The position numbers were made by a program, and so were the translations under genes. Under the pieces are notes generated by a model. The model saw nothing but the letters and a program-made list of their open reading frames with translations, did no database searches and was not told the DNA's origin. From CBDCGV01 sp965216955 (GTDB lineage Bacteria > Bacteroidota > Bacteroidia > Chitinophagales > JADIYW01), in the NCBI GenBank assembly GCA_965216955.1, contig CBDCGV010000010.1, forward strand, positions 62,001 to 126,000: 64,000 nucleotides of DNA. The letters are read 5' to 3'. This document shows positions 1-10,500 of this stretch, piece after piece. Every line of letters starts with the position of its first letter. The stretch's first letter is position 1.

Positions 1-182
1 GTTAAGCAAATATCAATATACTCAGGCTCTTTAAATTATTCGATCTAAACACAACAACTATAAACCACTATATTATTAACTTGACTTTTTTAGCTCGAAA
101 TCATCAACGCTCGCTGTTTTGTTTTTTTTAAATATTAAAGGGACATTTGAGGATATTTAAAAGGAACAGTACTTTTATATAT

Positions 183-1928
183 ATGATTATCATTTATGTA
201 AATAAATTATTCGTAAAAAGAAAATGCTTCTTCTTTTTATTGATAGTTATGTTCTGTTCTTGTAATCATGAACCGGATGATTTATCTACTTTAATAGACA
301 CAAAAATTCCTTCTATTCAAGTTGACATACCTTTATCTTCTGATACTATAATTATTGGAAGAACTAAAAAAAAGGAATTTAAATTTATCATGTCAGCAAC
401 AGACAATGCTCATGTATTTAAAATTTCAAGTAAAACACCATTGTTTTCAAAATATTCAGGTGCCCTTTTTCCTATTCAGACAAAAGACGATTTAGCAATT
501 TATAAGAATCAAATCGATTTACAACAAAAAATGAAGCAAGCAGATCTAATTGGGTTAGACTCTAGGTTTATAAAAATTCGATATAAGGAAGACGAAAAAC
601 TATTTTTTTTTCAAGAGGGGTTTGATAAACGCATTGCTGAATCAAATATGCGAAGAGAGGGATTGATCTTTACCGCTGATGACCAATTAACATGTGTAAG
701 TGGAAACAATTCCAAGAATGAGGAAAAAATAAATTTATTAAGAGACAAATTCTTTAAAAATAATTTCTCCTGTGGTTCCTTATTCGATTTAAAAAAGACT
801 CAGGATTTCCTGTCTATCTTGGAAAAGATGAATCTTCCAAAAAAGTCAATAGCTTTTTATTTAAATCCCGTTTCAAATCTCTTAGAGCCCTTTGTATCAC
901 TGCAAACTAACAATACAAGTGAAGCACACGTAAGTAAAATTGAAACTTGCACTAAGACTAAGACAAATAATGCAAGTGAATTATTTAGACAAGACCTTAT
1001 TTGTAACAAGTATTTTTATCTTAACGAAAATAATGTTTACCCACACAAGAAAGATATTACAATAACCGAGATTGTATCAATTCCTGCATCCTTAAAATTA
1101 ATTTTGAAACCAGGTGACAGAATAGATATCATTAATGAAGGAGCATTAATATCATACTCCCCTGTTGAAATTCTTGGGACACCAAAGGATCCTGTCTATA
1201 TTGCTTCTTCCGATCAGACATCAAATGGTATGCATGTAATCTGCGCCAATAAAAAATCTATAATCAAATATGCTGTTTTTGACAAGCATCGATCTTTAAA
1301 TTATAAAGGATGGCAGCTTCCTAGCAGTGTTACTTTCTATGAATCGGAAGTTAAAATCGAAAGCACTGCTTTCAATAATAATAAAAGTGAAGACGCATTG
1401 AATATTTTTAGGTCGGGATTTATTCTTGATAGAGTGCAGTTCAAAAACACCAATTCTGATTCTTTTGATGCAGATTTCAGTAATGGACAAGTTGTTAAAT
1501 GTAAATTCGAAAACTCTGGAAATGATGGCGTTGATGTTTCGGGTGGTAAGGTCTTAATTCAAGAATCAACATTTAATTTAATTAGAGATAAAGCCATCAG
1601 TAGTGGTGAAGAGAGTTCAATCACATGTGATAATATTAATATTGATTACGCAGCCATTGCTCTTACTGCTAAAGATAAATCCAAGATTAAAATTTCGAGA
1701 AGCACCATTTCAAATTCAGAGTTAGTTTATTGTGCTTTTAGAAAAAAGAGAGAATTTGGACCTTCTTCTATCGAATCAGAACAAGTTGCATTAACAAATA
1801 ACAGACAATCCTTTTTAATTGAAGAAAAATCTTCAATAACAATAGACGGTGCAAAGATGGAGGGACAAGTGGAAGATGTAAAAGAAATGCTTTATGGGGA
1901 AATTTTCGGAATAAAAACTATTCGTTAA
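183..1928 (+). CDS. Beta-helix lipoprotein of unknown function
   Basis: I do not recognise a named family. The N-terminus has a basic stretch (KLFVKRK), a hydrophobic run and then FCSC, which fits a lipoprotein signal peptide cleaved before a lipid-modified cysteine. The C-terminal half (from about residue 290) has short repeating strands such as SGGKVLIQESTF and SSITCDNINIDYAAI, the pattern of a right-handed parallel beta-helix. It is therefore probably an envelope-anchored surface protein. An in-frame TTG at 147 would add 12 residues; I prefer the ATG at 183 because it puts a normal-length n-region before the hydrophobic core. It lies 29 bp upstream of accA on the same strand, but no functional link is evident. 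Confidence 0.75.
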   Translation: MIIIYVNKLFVKRKCFFFLLIVMFCSCNHEPDDLSTLIDTKIPSIQVDIPLSSDTIIIGRTKKKEFKFIMSATDNAHVFKISSKTPLFSKYSGALFPIQTKDDLAIYKNQIDLQQKMKQADLIGLDSRFIKIRYKEDEKLFFFQEGFDKRIAESNMRREGLIFTADDQLTCVSGNNSKNEEKINLLRDKFFKNNFSCGSLFDLKKTQDFLSILEKMNLPKKSIAFYLNPVSNLLEPFVSLQTNNTSEAHVSKIETCTKTKTNNASELFRQDLICNKYFYLNENNVYPHKKDITITEIVSIPASLKLILKPGDRIDIINEGALISYSPVEILGTPKDPVYIASSDQTSNGMHVICANKKSIIKYAVFDKHRSLNYKGWQLPSSVTFYESEVKIESTAFNNNKSEDALNIFRSGFILDRVQFKNTNSDSFDADFSNGQVVKCKFENSGNDGVDVSGGKVLIQESTFNLIRDKAISSGEESSITCDNINIDYAAIALTAKDKSKIKISRSTISNSELVYCAFRKKREFGPSSIESEQVALTNNRQSFLIEEKSSITIDGAKMEGQVEDVKEMLYGEIFGIKTIR

Positions 1929-1957
1929 TAAAGGTCAAAAAATATGTTTTATCAACT

Positions 1958-2914
1958 ATGACTTACTTAGATTTTGAACAACCTATTGAAGCATTAAATG
2001 AACAGCTCTCCAAACTATTGGAGATCGGGAAAAAAAATGCTGTTGATGTATCTGACTCTATTAAAGAGTTAGAGGAAAAAATAATCAATAAACGAAGAGA
2101 AATATATAGTGATCTTACTCCTTGGCAAAAAGTACAAGTCGCCCGACATCCTAATCGCCCCTATACTTTACACTATATTGAACAAGTCTTTGAGAAATTC
2201 GAAGAACTTTTTGGAGACAGAAAATTCGGTGACGATAAAGCTATAGTTGGCGGCTTAGCCCAATTAGAAGGTAAATCATACATGGTTATTGGTCATCAAA
2301 AAGGAATTAATACCAAAATGAGGCAATTTAGAAATTTTGGTATGGCCAACCCAGAGGGATATAGAAAAGCCATTAGATTGATGACAATGGCTGAAAAATT
2401 TGACATCCCAATTATTACATTTATAGATACTCCAGGGGCGTATCCCGGAATCGAGGCAGAAGAAAGAGGCCAATCAGAAGCCATCGCAAATAATCTATAT
2501 AAAATGCTACTTTTAAAAACGCCTATTTTGAGTTATGTTATAGGAGAAGGTGCATCGGGAGGTGCAATTGGTATCGGAGTTGCAGATAGAGCCTTTATGT
2601 TAGAATATACTTGGTATAGTGTTATTTCGCCAGAAAGCTGTTCTTCCATTTTATGGCGAGATTGGGATCATAAGGCAGAAGCTGCCAATTCATTAAAATT
2701 GACTTCAGAAGATATCAAAAACTTTGGAATTATTGATGGAATAGTTAGAGAACCTATCGGTGGCGCACATGTTAATCATCAAGAAATAGTTGAGATTTTA
2801 AAGGATCATATCTTAGAACAAATTAAGGGCCTAAAAAAACTTAAAAACGAAGACTTTGTAAAAGCTCGTATTTCTAAATACGAAAAAATTGGAAGTTTTG
2901 AAATTCAGGATTAA
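1958..2914 (+). CDS. accA: Acetyl-CoA carboxylase carboxyltransferase subunit alpha
   Basis: AccA forms the carboxyltransferase half of acetyl-CoA carboxylase with AccD, moving the carboxyl group from biotin to acetyl-CoA in the first step of fatty acid synthesis in the cytosol. The 318-residue length is normal for the family. Visible signatures are the N-terminal helical region, TPWQKVQVARHPNRPYT, the crotonase-fold core with FIDTPGAYPG, and the glycine-rich GEGASGGAIGIG. The C-terminal ISPESCSSILWRD is also typical. The start at 1958 gives the usual N-terminus. The next gene overlaps or abuts its 3' end. Identification is secure. Confidence 0.97.
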   Translation: MTYLDFEQPIEALNEQLSKLLEIGKKNAVDVSDSIKELEEKIINKRREIYSDLTPWQKVQVARHPNRPYTLHYIEQVFEKFEELFGDRKFGDDKAIVGGLAQLEGKSYMVIGHQKGINTKMRQFRNFGMANPEGYRKAIRLMTMAEKFDIPIITFIDTPGAYPGIEAEERGQSEAIANNLYKMLLLKTPILSYVIGEGASGGAIGIGVADRAFMLEYTWYSVISPESCSSILWRDWDHKAEAANSLKLTSEDIKNFGIIDGIVREPIGGAHVNHQEIVEILKDHILEQIKGLKKLKNEDFVKARISKYEKIGSFEIQD

Positions 2915-3416
2915 GCTATTTGAAAGAATAAAAAGATACTTACTTAATAGAGCCATTAGATCTATTAAAAAACAGCCTAGTATACCTGTTTCATTTGAAA
3001 ATGCCAACACTTATGGCGTTTTGTTCACAATAAAAAATAAAGAAGAATATAAAGCATTAATGAAGCTTAGAGATGAAATTGTAGATCAAAAAAAGTCTCT
3101 ATATATGTTAGGCTTTTGCACAAATGAAGATAGGCCTAGCACCATTTACATTGATTATTTGCGAAAGGAAGATTTTAATTGGTATAAGAAACCTACTGGA
3201 GATAAGATAAAAATGTTCTTGGATAAGAAATATGACTTATTACTAAATCTTGATTTTACCAATTCTGACGCCTTAAATTATATTGCTGCAAAATCAACTG
3301 GATTCAAAGCTTGTGCCCTAAGGGATAATAAATTAGGCATATATGATTTTATGATTAAATGTTCTGATGAATCTATAAAACGACTGCTTAAAAACCTTAA
3401 GCTTTACTTAAATTAG
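2889..3416 (+). CDS. DUF6913-type conserved protein
   Basis: A roughly 170-residue cytosolic protein with no signal peptide and no membrane segment. It resembles the DUF6913 family found next to dapA in flavobacteria; its function is unknown. A basic N-terminus (KRYLLNRAIRSIKKQP) is followed by a mixed alpha/beta region with NTYGVLFTIKNKEEY and KYDLLLNLDFTNSDALNYIAAKSTGFKACA. The start is uncertain: TTG at 2889 overlaps accA by 26 bp, and TTG at 2898 is equally plausible. The stop codon ends one base into the first possible dapA start, so translational coupling with dapA is likely. Confidence 0.75.
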   Translation: MEVLKFRIKLFERIKRYLLNRAIRSIKKQPSIPVSFENANTYGVLFTIKNKEEYKALMKLRDEIVDQKKSLYMLGFCTNEDRPSTIYIDYLRKEDFNWYKKPTGDKIKMFLDKKYDLLLNLDFTNSDALNYIAAKSTGFKACALRDNKLGIYDFMIKCSDESIKRLLKNLKLYLN

Positions 3417-3421
3417 TGGTG

Positions 3422-4318
3422 ATGAAAGCTAATCCATTAAGCGGAACAGGAGTTGCATTGGTTACACCTATGACTGATGACTTACAACTAGATTTAATTG
3501 GTTTACAAAAATTAGTAGATCATGTTATAAATGGTGGGGTTGATTATCTAGTGGTAAATGGAACAACTGGAGAATCAGTAACAACAACTGAGGAGGAAAA
3601 GCAAATTCTTATTCAAAAGGTTGTAGAATTCTCAAATAACAGAGTTCCTGTTATTGCAGGGTTTGGAGGCAATAACACCTCTAAAGTTATTGAAAGTATT
3701 CAAAGCTATGACCTTAAAGGAGTAAGCCATATTCTATCTGTGAGTCCAGCATATAATAAGCCCACCCAAAATGGCATATATGCCCATTATAAAGCAATTG
3801 CTGAAAACACTGACCTTCCAATTATTTTGTACAACGTCCCCGGAAGAACTTCTAAAAACTTAGAGGCTGCTACTACACTTAAATTAGCTCATGACTTTAA
3901 GAATATTGTCGCTATTAAAGAAGCTACTTATGATTTGGAGCAGATCACTGAATTGGCTTTAAACAGACCTGAAGGGTTTAGTTTACTTTCTGGGTGTGAT
4001 GACTTAATCTTTCATCAAATTGCTTTAGGCTTTGATGGAGTAATATCTGTTGTTGCAAATCCTTCTCCCAAGGCATTTACAACAATGATTAATTTATGTT
4101 TAAAAAACGATTTTGCTTCTGCAAAACAAATTCAGCTTGATCTTTACAAGTACATTTTCATGTTATTCGAACAGGGTAATCCTGCAGGAGCAAAATGTGC
4201 CCTTAAACATTTGGGAATTTGTGAAGAAAATACCAGACTACCACTTATTGAGGTAGATGAAGATCTACGAAATAGAATTGGTGAATCACTTGATACACTT
4301 TCGCACTACTCTGCTTAA
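3422..4318 (+). CDS. dapA: 4-hydroxy-tetrahydrodipicolinate synthase
   Basis: DapA condenses pyruvate with aspartate semialdehyde in lysine and meso-diaminopimelate synthesis. It is a TIM-barrel enzyme that forms a Schiff base. The sequence shows the family N-terminus GTGVALVTPM, the VNGTTGES motif, the YNVPGRTS loop with the catalytic tyrosine, and VAIKEAT with the Schiff-base lysine. The length of about 299 residues is normal. Two GTG codons lie just upstream in frame (3416, 3419); ATG at 3422 is the simplest start. The gene ends 5 bp from the convergent aroE, so any terminator must lie inside coding sequence. Confidence 0.96.
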   Translation: MKANPLSGTGVALVTPMTDDLQLDLIGLQKLVDHVINGGVDYLVVNGTTGESVTTTEEEKQILIQKVVEFSNNRVPVIAGFGGNNTSKVIESIQSYDLKGVSHILSVSPAYNKPTQNGIYAHYKAIAENTDLPIILYNVPGRTSKNLEAATTLKLAHDFKNIVAIKEATYDLEQITELALNRPEGFSLLSGCDDLIFHQIALGFDGVISVVANPSPKAFTTMINLCLKNDFASAKQIQLDLYKYIFMLFEQGNPAGAKCALKHLGICEENTRLPLIEVDEDLRNRIGESLDTLSHYSA

Positions 4319-4323
4319 CAGTT

Positions 4324-5061
4324 TTAAGAATTCCAGATTTCCCATGCTTTTTCTGCCTGAAGTTTAAGCATATCCAATCCATTCTTTATGACAGCACCCT
4401 GCTGCTGACCATTTAATAGAAATTTTGTTTTTTCTGGATTATACACTAAATCATACAACAGATGTTCTTTAGTAATCACACTATAAGGAATTGCTGGAGC
4501 TGTCTCAACTTTTGGATACATTCCAAGAGGAGTAGTATTGATAATTAATTTATAGTCTTGAATAAACGCTTCATTTAATTGATTATAACTAACTATCCCC
4601 TTCTGTTCATTTCTAGAAACATATTGGTAGGAGATTCCCAATTTACTTAAAGCATGTATTACTGCTTTAGAAGACCCTCCCGTTCCCAAAACAAGCGCCC
4701 TACTATGGTGTTTTTTTAGCAAAGGCTTTAGACTTTGTTCAAAACCATAAACATCAGTATTAAAGCCAATCAATGTTTTATCAATAAACTTAATAGTGTT
4801 AACTGCTCCAATTTTTGCAGCGGTCTCATCTAAAGCATCTAGATAAGGAATTATTTCTTGTTTGTAAGGAATTGTAACATTTAACCCTTTTAGTTGATTT
4901 TCTAAAACAAGTTCTAAAAACTGGGAAATATTTTCCAAAGGATAATTATCATAGCTACAATTTCTAATAGATTCTCTTTTAAACTTTTCAGCGAAATAAC
5001 CTTTGGAAAAAGAATGCCCTAAAGGATAGCCGATTAAGCCATATTTTTTCATCTTAGTCAT
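4324..5061 (-). CDS. aroE: Shikimate dehydrogenase
   Basis: AroE reduces 3-dehydroshikimate to shikimate with NADPH in aromatic amino acid synthesis. The substrate-binding motif GYPLGHSFSKGYF lies at the N-terminus. NVTIPYKQEIIPYLD carries the catalytic lysine, and LGTGGSSKAVIHAL is the Rossmann nucleotide loop; NTTPLGMYP and NGLDMLKLQAEKAWEIW complete the fold. At 245 residues it is slightly shorter than the Escherichia coli enzyme but complete. A second in-frame ATG at 5052 is an alternative start. It directly abuts the upstream DUF368 gene, and they are probably cotranscribed. Confidence 0.96.
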   Translation of the reverse strand: MTKMKKYGLIGYPLGHSFSKGYFAEKFKRESIRNCSYDNYPLENISQFLELVLENQLKGLNVTIPYKQEIIPYLDALDETAAKIGAVNTIKFIDKTLIGFNTDVYGFEQSLKPLLKKHHSRALVLGTGGSSKAVIHALSKLGISYQYVSRNEQKGIVSYNQLNEAFIQDYKLIINTTPLGMYPKVETAPAIPYSVITKEHLLYDLVYNPEKTKFLLNGQQQGAVIKNGLDMLKLQAEKAWEIWNS

Positions 5062-6036
5062 CTAACCTGCTTCAGTATCAAAACGTTCCAATAATAACAC
5101 CAAAAAAAATCCTCCTACAACGGCTATTATAACAGCAGGAACAAAAGCTGGCTCGCTAAGCATTGATGTATACTTTTCAGGGAAGACATTAATTTCCTTG
5201 ATGACTTTATCCAATTCCATTCCGGGAGCAAAATTAACAACATTATCGTGCTCATCTAGTCCAATAGTCGGCACCCTCCATGGCCATAGCTTATTCAAAG
5301 AACCAATCATAAAACCGGTTAAAATAGCAAGTGTTTGATCGTGATATCTTTTAAAGGTCCATGATAAAATTCTTGCAAAACTCAGCAAACCTACCAAACA
5401 ACCCAATGATAATGCACCAATCGGTATAAAGGCGCTTAGATCTCTCATTTCAATTAACTGCTCCTTGATTACATCATGAAAAATATATTGGTAAACCCCC
5501 ATTAAAAGTAATATAAAGCTTCCTGACACCCCTGGAAGAAGAAGTGCAGATATAGCTATAGTACCAGCAAAGAAAATATACAGCAAACTCTCCGAGCCTA
5601 CTCCAACTGGCATCTTCGTTATGCTATATGCAACAATGGCACCTATTACTAACAAACTCACCTTAGCCCAGTCCCAATTCCTTATTTGTTTGCCAATATG
5701 CCAAACCGATGCAATGATTAAACCAAAAAAGAAAGCCCATAAAATAGGTGGGTAATATTCAATCAAATAAGTGATAGCAATGATTCCAATTCCTAAGCCA
5801 ATGGCCATTCCAGCTAATAAAATTGCTAAGAAATTTCCATTTATTGCTTTCCACACCCCTCTGAATCCATCATTTCTATAGATGCCAATCAACTCTGGAC
5901 TAAATGCCTTAATCGATTCAAGCATTCTTTCATAAATACCAGTAATAAAAGCTATTGTACCACCCGACACCCCCGGAATAGACTCTGCAATACCCATCGC
6001 AGCTCCTTTAAGAGCCAAATAAAATTGATTTTTCAA
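5062..6036 (-). CDS. DUF368 family membrane protein (PopT-type polyprenyl-phosphate transporter)
   Basis: A polytopic inner-membrane protein of 324 residues with about eight hydrophobic segments. It carries two copies of the hallmark PGVSG motif: ESIPGVSGGTIAFITGIYE near the N-terminus and LLLPGVSGSFILLLMGVYQ in the middle, indicating an internal duplication. DUF368 proteins have been assigned as PopT, which returns undecaprenyl phosphate across the inner membrane for cell wall and envelope glycan synthesis; the role here is inferred from the family. A hydrophilic insert follows the last third (about residues 245-290). It lies between a TPR gene and aroE on one strand with very short gaps. 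Confidence 0.9.
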   Translation of the reverse strand: MKNQFYLALKGAAMGIAESIPGVSGGTIAFITGIYERMLESIKAFSPELIGIYRNDGFRGVWKAINGNFLAILLAGMAIGLGIGIIAITYLIEYYPPILWAFFFGLIIASVWHIGKQIRNWDWAKVSLLVIGAIVAYSITKMPVGVGSESLLYIFFAGTIAISALLLPGVSGSFILLLMGVYQYIFHDVIKEQLIEMRDLSAFIPIGALSLGCLVGLLSFARILSWTFKRYHDQTLAILTGFMIGSLNKLWPWRVPTIGLDEHDNVVNFAPGMELDKVIKEINVFPEKYTSMLSEPAFVPAVIIAVVGGFFLVLLLERFDTEAG

Positions 6037-6056
6037 TGATTTAAAATTTTAAGGAA

Positions 6057-7472
6057 TTAATTAGAATTGAATAGACTAGTTATTGCTTTGATTTTTTCAT
6101 TTTCTTTTAAGGATTCATCGAATTCAAATAAGTCGAAATGATTATTAAACGCGCTATTTAATAATTCTGTCAACATGATTTCCCCTTCTTTGTTCTTTTG
6201 AGTCAAGAATAAAATTGCTGCCTTTGCATAGTTTAATTTTATGGGCTCCTTACATTTTTCAATGCCATAGTCTAAAACTTTAAAAGCCTCTTCTATCACA
6301 CCTTCTATATAAAGCCCTTTTGCTAAAAGAAAGTAACCATATTCTTCTCTTGGTTTTAGCTCAATCATTTTATTGGCAGCCTCAAATACCCCTTCATAAT
6401 CTTCTAAATGCATTCTTACTATGCAAATCTCTCTCCAATAACTAAAATCTTCCTTCCATATCTCAATGGCTCTTTCAAATGCTTTCAACGCTAATACCCA
6501 TTCATTTTCCAATGAGTGCGTAATACCAATTTTATATGAAGCTCTATGGAATGAGGGATTTTGAGAAATTGCCTTTCGATAACAATACCTTGCATGTTTG
6601 ACCTCTCCCAAAGCTAAATGGCAATCACCTTCTAAAATAAAAGACTCTTCAGTACCTGATGTTAAACGTTGATATTCCTTTATAGCTTCCAACGCTTTTT
6701 TATATTCTTCAATAATATATAAATACTCCGCTTTATCTCTATATGCATACTCTAGATCCTCATCTATTGCAATTACAAAATCTATGGCGTCAATTGCCTT
6801 TTCGTATAGTTCTAATCCTCCAAAGGCAGAAGCAAGATTATACCAAGCTGAAAAACTATATGGTTCCTCATCTAATATTTTTTCATGAAGATTCATAGAC
6901 TCTTCAAAACGCTCTGTTATCTCTGTACAGTAATTAATTCGACTTAATGCTTCTTCATTATTAGGATTACTTTTTAAGCATTTAGTTAGCACATCAAAAA
7001 CCTTGTCATATTTCTCCCAATCTTCATAAACATCAGCCATATGAAGATAAACATCTCCTAATATTTCTTTATCACCCTTCTCTTCAAGATCGTGCAGTAT
7101 TTTAAGTGCCTCATTATAACGAGAAAGAAAAGTAAAAACCTCCGCTTTTAGTAATAGAATTGTCTGATCCGAAGGATCATATAATAAAGCCCTTTCAACC
7201 CATATTAATGACTCTTCGCACTTTTTTATATCAAAAAGCAATTGTGCTTTCTTGAGCATAAGAATGGCAGAAAAAGGATGTTGCTTTAAACCCAACTCAA
7301 CAACCTCCATTGCATATTCATAATTACCTTCAAATTCATAAAACTCAGCCAATCGCTCTAAACTCTCTTCATCCATTAACAAGTATTCATTCTTACGGAC
7401 AGAATTTTCATACCTGGATACCAGATCTTGAATACTTATCTTGGGTTCATCATCAAAATTGAAGAAGCTCAT
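6057..7472 (-). CDS. Tetratricopeptide repeat protein
   Basis: A 471-residue soluble protein made almost entirely of TPR-like helical hairpins. Examples are YEYAMEVVELGLKQHPFSA, KCEESLIWVERALLYDPSD and YEKAIDAIDFVIAIDEDLEYAY; ten or more units can be recognised by their spacing of about 34 residues. There is no signal peptide or membrane segment, so it should act in the cytosol as a protein-binding scaffold. It is unusually rich in acidic residues. TPR proteins of this size next to aroE and DUF368 are common in Bacteroidota, but no partner can be named from the sequence. Confidence 0.88.
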   Translation of the reverse strand: MSFFNFDDEPKISIQDLVSRYENSVRKNEYLLMDEESLERLAEFYEFEGNYEYAMEVVELGLKQHPFSAILMLKKAQLLFDIKKCEESLIWVERALLYDPSDQTILLLKAEVFTFLSRYNEALKILHDLEEKGDKEILGDVYLHMADVYEDWEKYDKVFDVLTKCLKSNPNNEEALSRINYCTEITERFEESMNLHEKILDEEPYSFSAWYNLASAFGGLELYEKAIDAIDFVIAIDEDLEYAYRDKAEYLYIIEEYKKALEAIKEYQRLTSGTEESFILEGDCHLALGEVKHARYCYRKAISQNPSFHRASYKIGITHSLENEWVLALKAFERAIEIWKEDFSYWREICIVRMHLEDYEGVFEAANKMIELKPREEYGYFLLAKGLYIEGVIEEAFKVLDYGIEKCKEPIKLNYAKAAILFLTQKNKEGEIMLTELLNSAFNNHFDLFEFDESLKENEKIKAITSLFNSN

Positions 7473-7531
7473 TCGCTAAACTTATTTAAAAATAGTTTAA
7501 TAACATTCAAATTATCACTAATTTAATTCAC

Positions 7532-10500
7532 ATGATGAGAATTACGTTCATAACAACACTCTTCTTAACATTAATTTACTACGTTACAAATGCCCAAGAA
7601 AAAGAGTATTTTCAGCAAGAGGTGAATTATGATATTCAAGTCAGCTTAGATGATATTTCTCATGAATTAAACGGTTTTATATCCATTGAGTATAAAAACA
7701 ATTCTCCAGATACTTTGAAAAACATTTTTATGCATTTATGGCCCAATGGCTATTCAAATAAGGAAACTGCCTTAGCAAAACAGTTACTCGAATCTGGAAG
7801 AACAAATTTTCATTTCACAGAAGAAAAAGATTTGGGATATATTGTTGATCTAGAATTTAAAGTTGATGACAAAGAAGTTCTTCATATACCTGACAAAGAA
7901 CATAGTGATATAACTAAATTAATTTTGAACACCCCTCTAAATCCAGGAGCACAGCTTATCATACAAACACCTTTTAAGGTTAAAATTCCAAAACTGTTCT
8001 CTCGTTTAGGCCATGTAGATCAACACTACAATATCTGTCAATGGTTTCCCAAACCTGCGGTTTACGATCAAGATGGTTGGCACCCCATGCCTTATCTTGA
8101 AAATGGAGAATATTATGCAGAGTTCGGCACTTTCGATGTAGAAATTTCAGTTCCTGGAGATTATGTAGTGGCTGCTACAGGAGTATTGCAAAATACAGAA
8201 GAAAAAAAATGGCTAGAGGAACGAATAAAATTTACAGAGCATTATTTAAAGACCCATAGTGATCCAGCATTCGATTCAAAGAGGGATTATAAAATCTTTT
8301 TATACAATTACATTGATACATTTTCATTTCCAGCTGCCAAGCAAACGGTAAAAACCTTACATTTTAAACAAAATAATATACACGATTTCGCATGGTTTGC
8401 AAGTAAAGATTTCTTAGTATTGAAAGATACTGTTCAAACCAATAATGACAAAAAAGTGGATGCATGGTCTTATTTCTATCGCAAACACAATAGAGGATAT
8501 TGGGAACACACACCTGAGTATATAAAGGAAGCTATTTTAGAGTTTTCTTCTTTGATAGGAAATTATCCCTATGATCATTGCACTGTAGTAGAAGGATTAC
8601 CAGGTGCAGGATCGGGAATGGAATATCCCATGATAACGGTAATTGAAAATATTTATTCTTCATCATATCTTGAAGCCGTCATTGCTCATGAAGTAGCTCA
8701 TAATTGGTGGCAAGGCATTTTAGCTAGTAATGAACGTGATGCTCCATGGATTGATGAGGGTTTTGCCTCCTACTATGAAAAAAGATATTTTAGAAATAAG
8801 GAAAGACACTTAAAAAATACTTTGAAGAACTTTTCAGAAAGTAGCGTAGCTAAACTCTTTGGAGTAAGAGATAAGAAAGCTGATGATGAAGATAAGTACC
8901 TAATATTGCATCAACAGCGATTGAATGAGCATCAAAAAATTTGTCGACACTCGAACAAATTTACAGATGACAACTATTACATTCAGGTTTATGCAAAAGC
9001 CCCTATCCTTTTAGAATTCTTAGAAAATTACTTGGGACAAGACCATTTTGATATAATGATGCGCTCATTCTATCAAAAGTTTCAAAATACGCATATTAAT
9101 GCCAATACATTACAATCATTTTTTGAGGCATACTCTAATGCAGACCTTAGCTGGTTCTTTGACGATTTAATTTGTTCTAAAGAAAAATTGGATTATGCGT
9201 TGAAAAAAATAGAAAAAACAGAAAATGGACATTTAGTTAAAATTAAAAACAAAGGTGGTACCTCTACACCAATACCAGTGTCAGTCTATAAAGATGGGGT
9301 ACTGGTATCTGAACGATGGGTAAAGCCAATTGAAGGCGGGACAACCGAAACAGTTCTCATCCCAGAAGACGAAATAGATCAGGTCATCATTGATGATCAG
9401 AACCTCCTCATTGATTATAATCAAAACAATAACTCTATTAAAACTTCTGGATTGAAAAAAATTGAAAAATTAAGACTTCAATGGCTAGCAAGCTTAGAAG
9501 ATCCAAAAAAAAGTCAATTGTTTTGGACACCTGTAATTGCAGGCAATAAATATGATAAATGGATGCTTGGGATGGCTTTCTATAATCGTGTCTTCCCTGC
9601 AAAAAACATTGAATGGTCAGCCATTCCTATGTATGCCTTTGGCTCAAAAAACTTCAACTGGATTAGTGATTTTACTTACTATCAAAACACCAAAAAGGAA
9701 CGATTAAAAACCATTACTTATGGTTTATCATCAAAATCGTTTACACAATCATTACAAGGTGAAAAATATTATAGAATACAGCCTTATTTTTCTTTCCTTT
9801 TTAAACCGAAAGATGAAAAATCGAAAATTAGTCATCAATTAGATGCGAGACATGTTCAAATTTATGAGGAGCTTTATGTTACCAACATAGTTGACTCTGT
9901 CACCACTCAAACGAATAAAGAAGTAAATCGTTTATGTGTAAATGAGCTAAAGTATCATTTTAAAAATGATAGATCTATATTTCCATATAGTGCTATCGGC
10001 ACTTATCAATTCAATAAAGATTTTGGTAAGCTTGCTCTAGAAAGTTCTGTAAGGTTTAACCTTGGAAAAACGGGAAAATTTCTAACTACACGTTTCTTTT
10101 TGGGGACATTTTTATATAGAAGTGAGGATTTTAAATTTAGAGGTGATGTTAGAAACTTTAACGCTGCTTCTGTTACAGGGGGTAATGACTACTTAAAGGA
10201 TCATTATTACTTAGGAAGATATGAAAACGAAGGATTTACATCTAATCAAGTTATCAAATCAGATGGACAACTTAAATCCATCCCCCATGGTATTATAGAC
10301 CTTGGTAAAGCAGGATCTATTATAACAAGTTTGAACATTGAATCGGAATTGCCAATTCCACATTTCCCATTTAAAATATTTGCAGATATCGTTTATCATA
10401 ACGAACGAAAACTACCTCCAGTATCCAATGGTATTGATTATGACCTTGGGGTAATGTTGAGCCTTTTTGATGGAGGGTTAGAGGTTTACATTCCCTTTTT

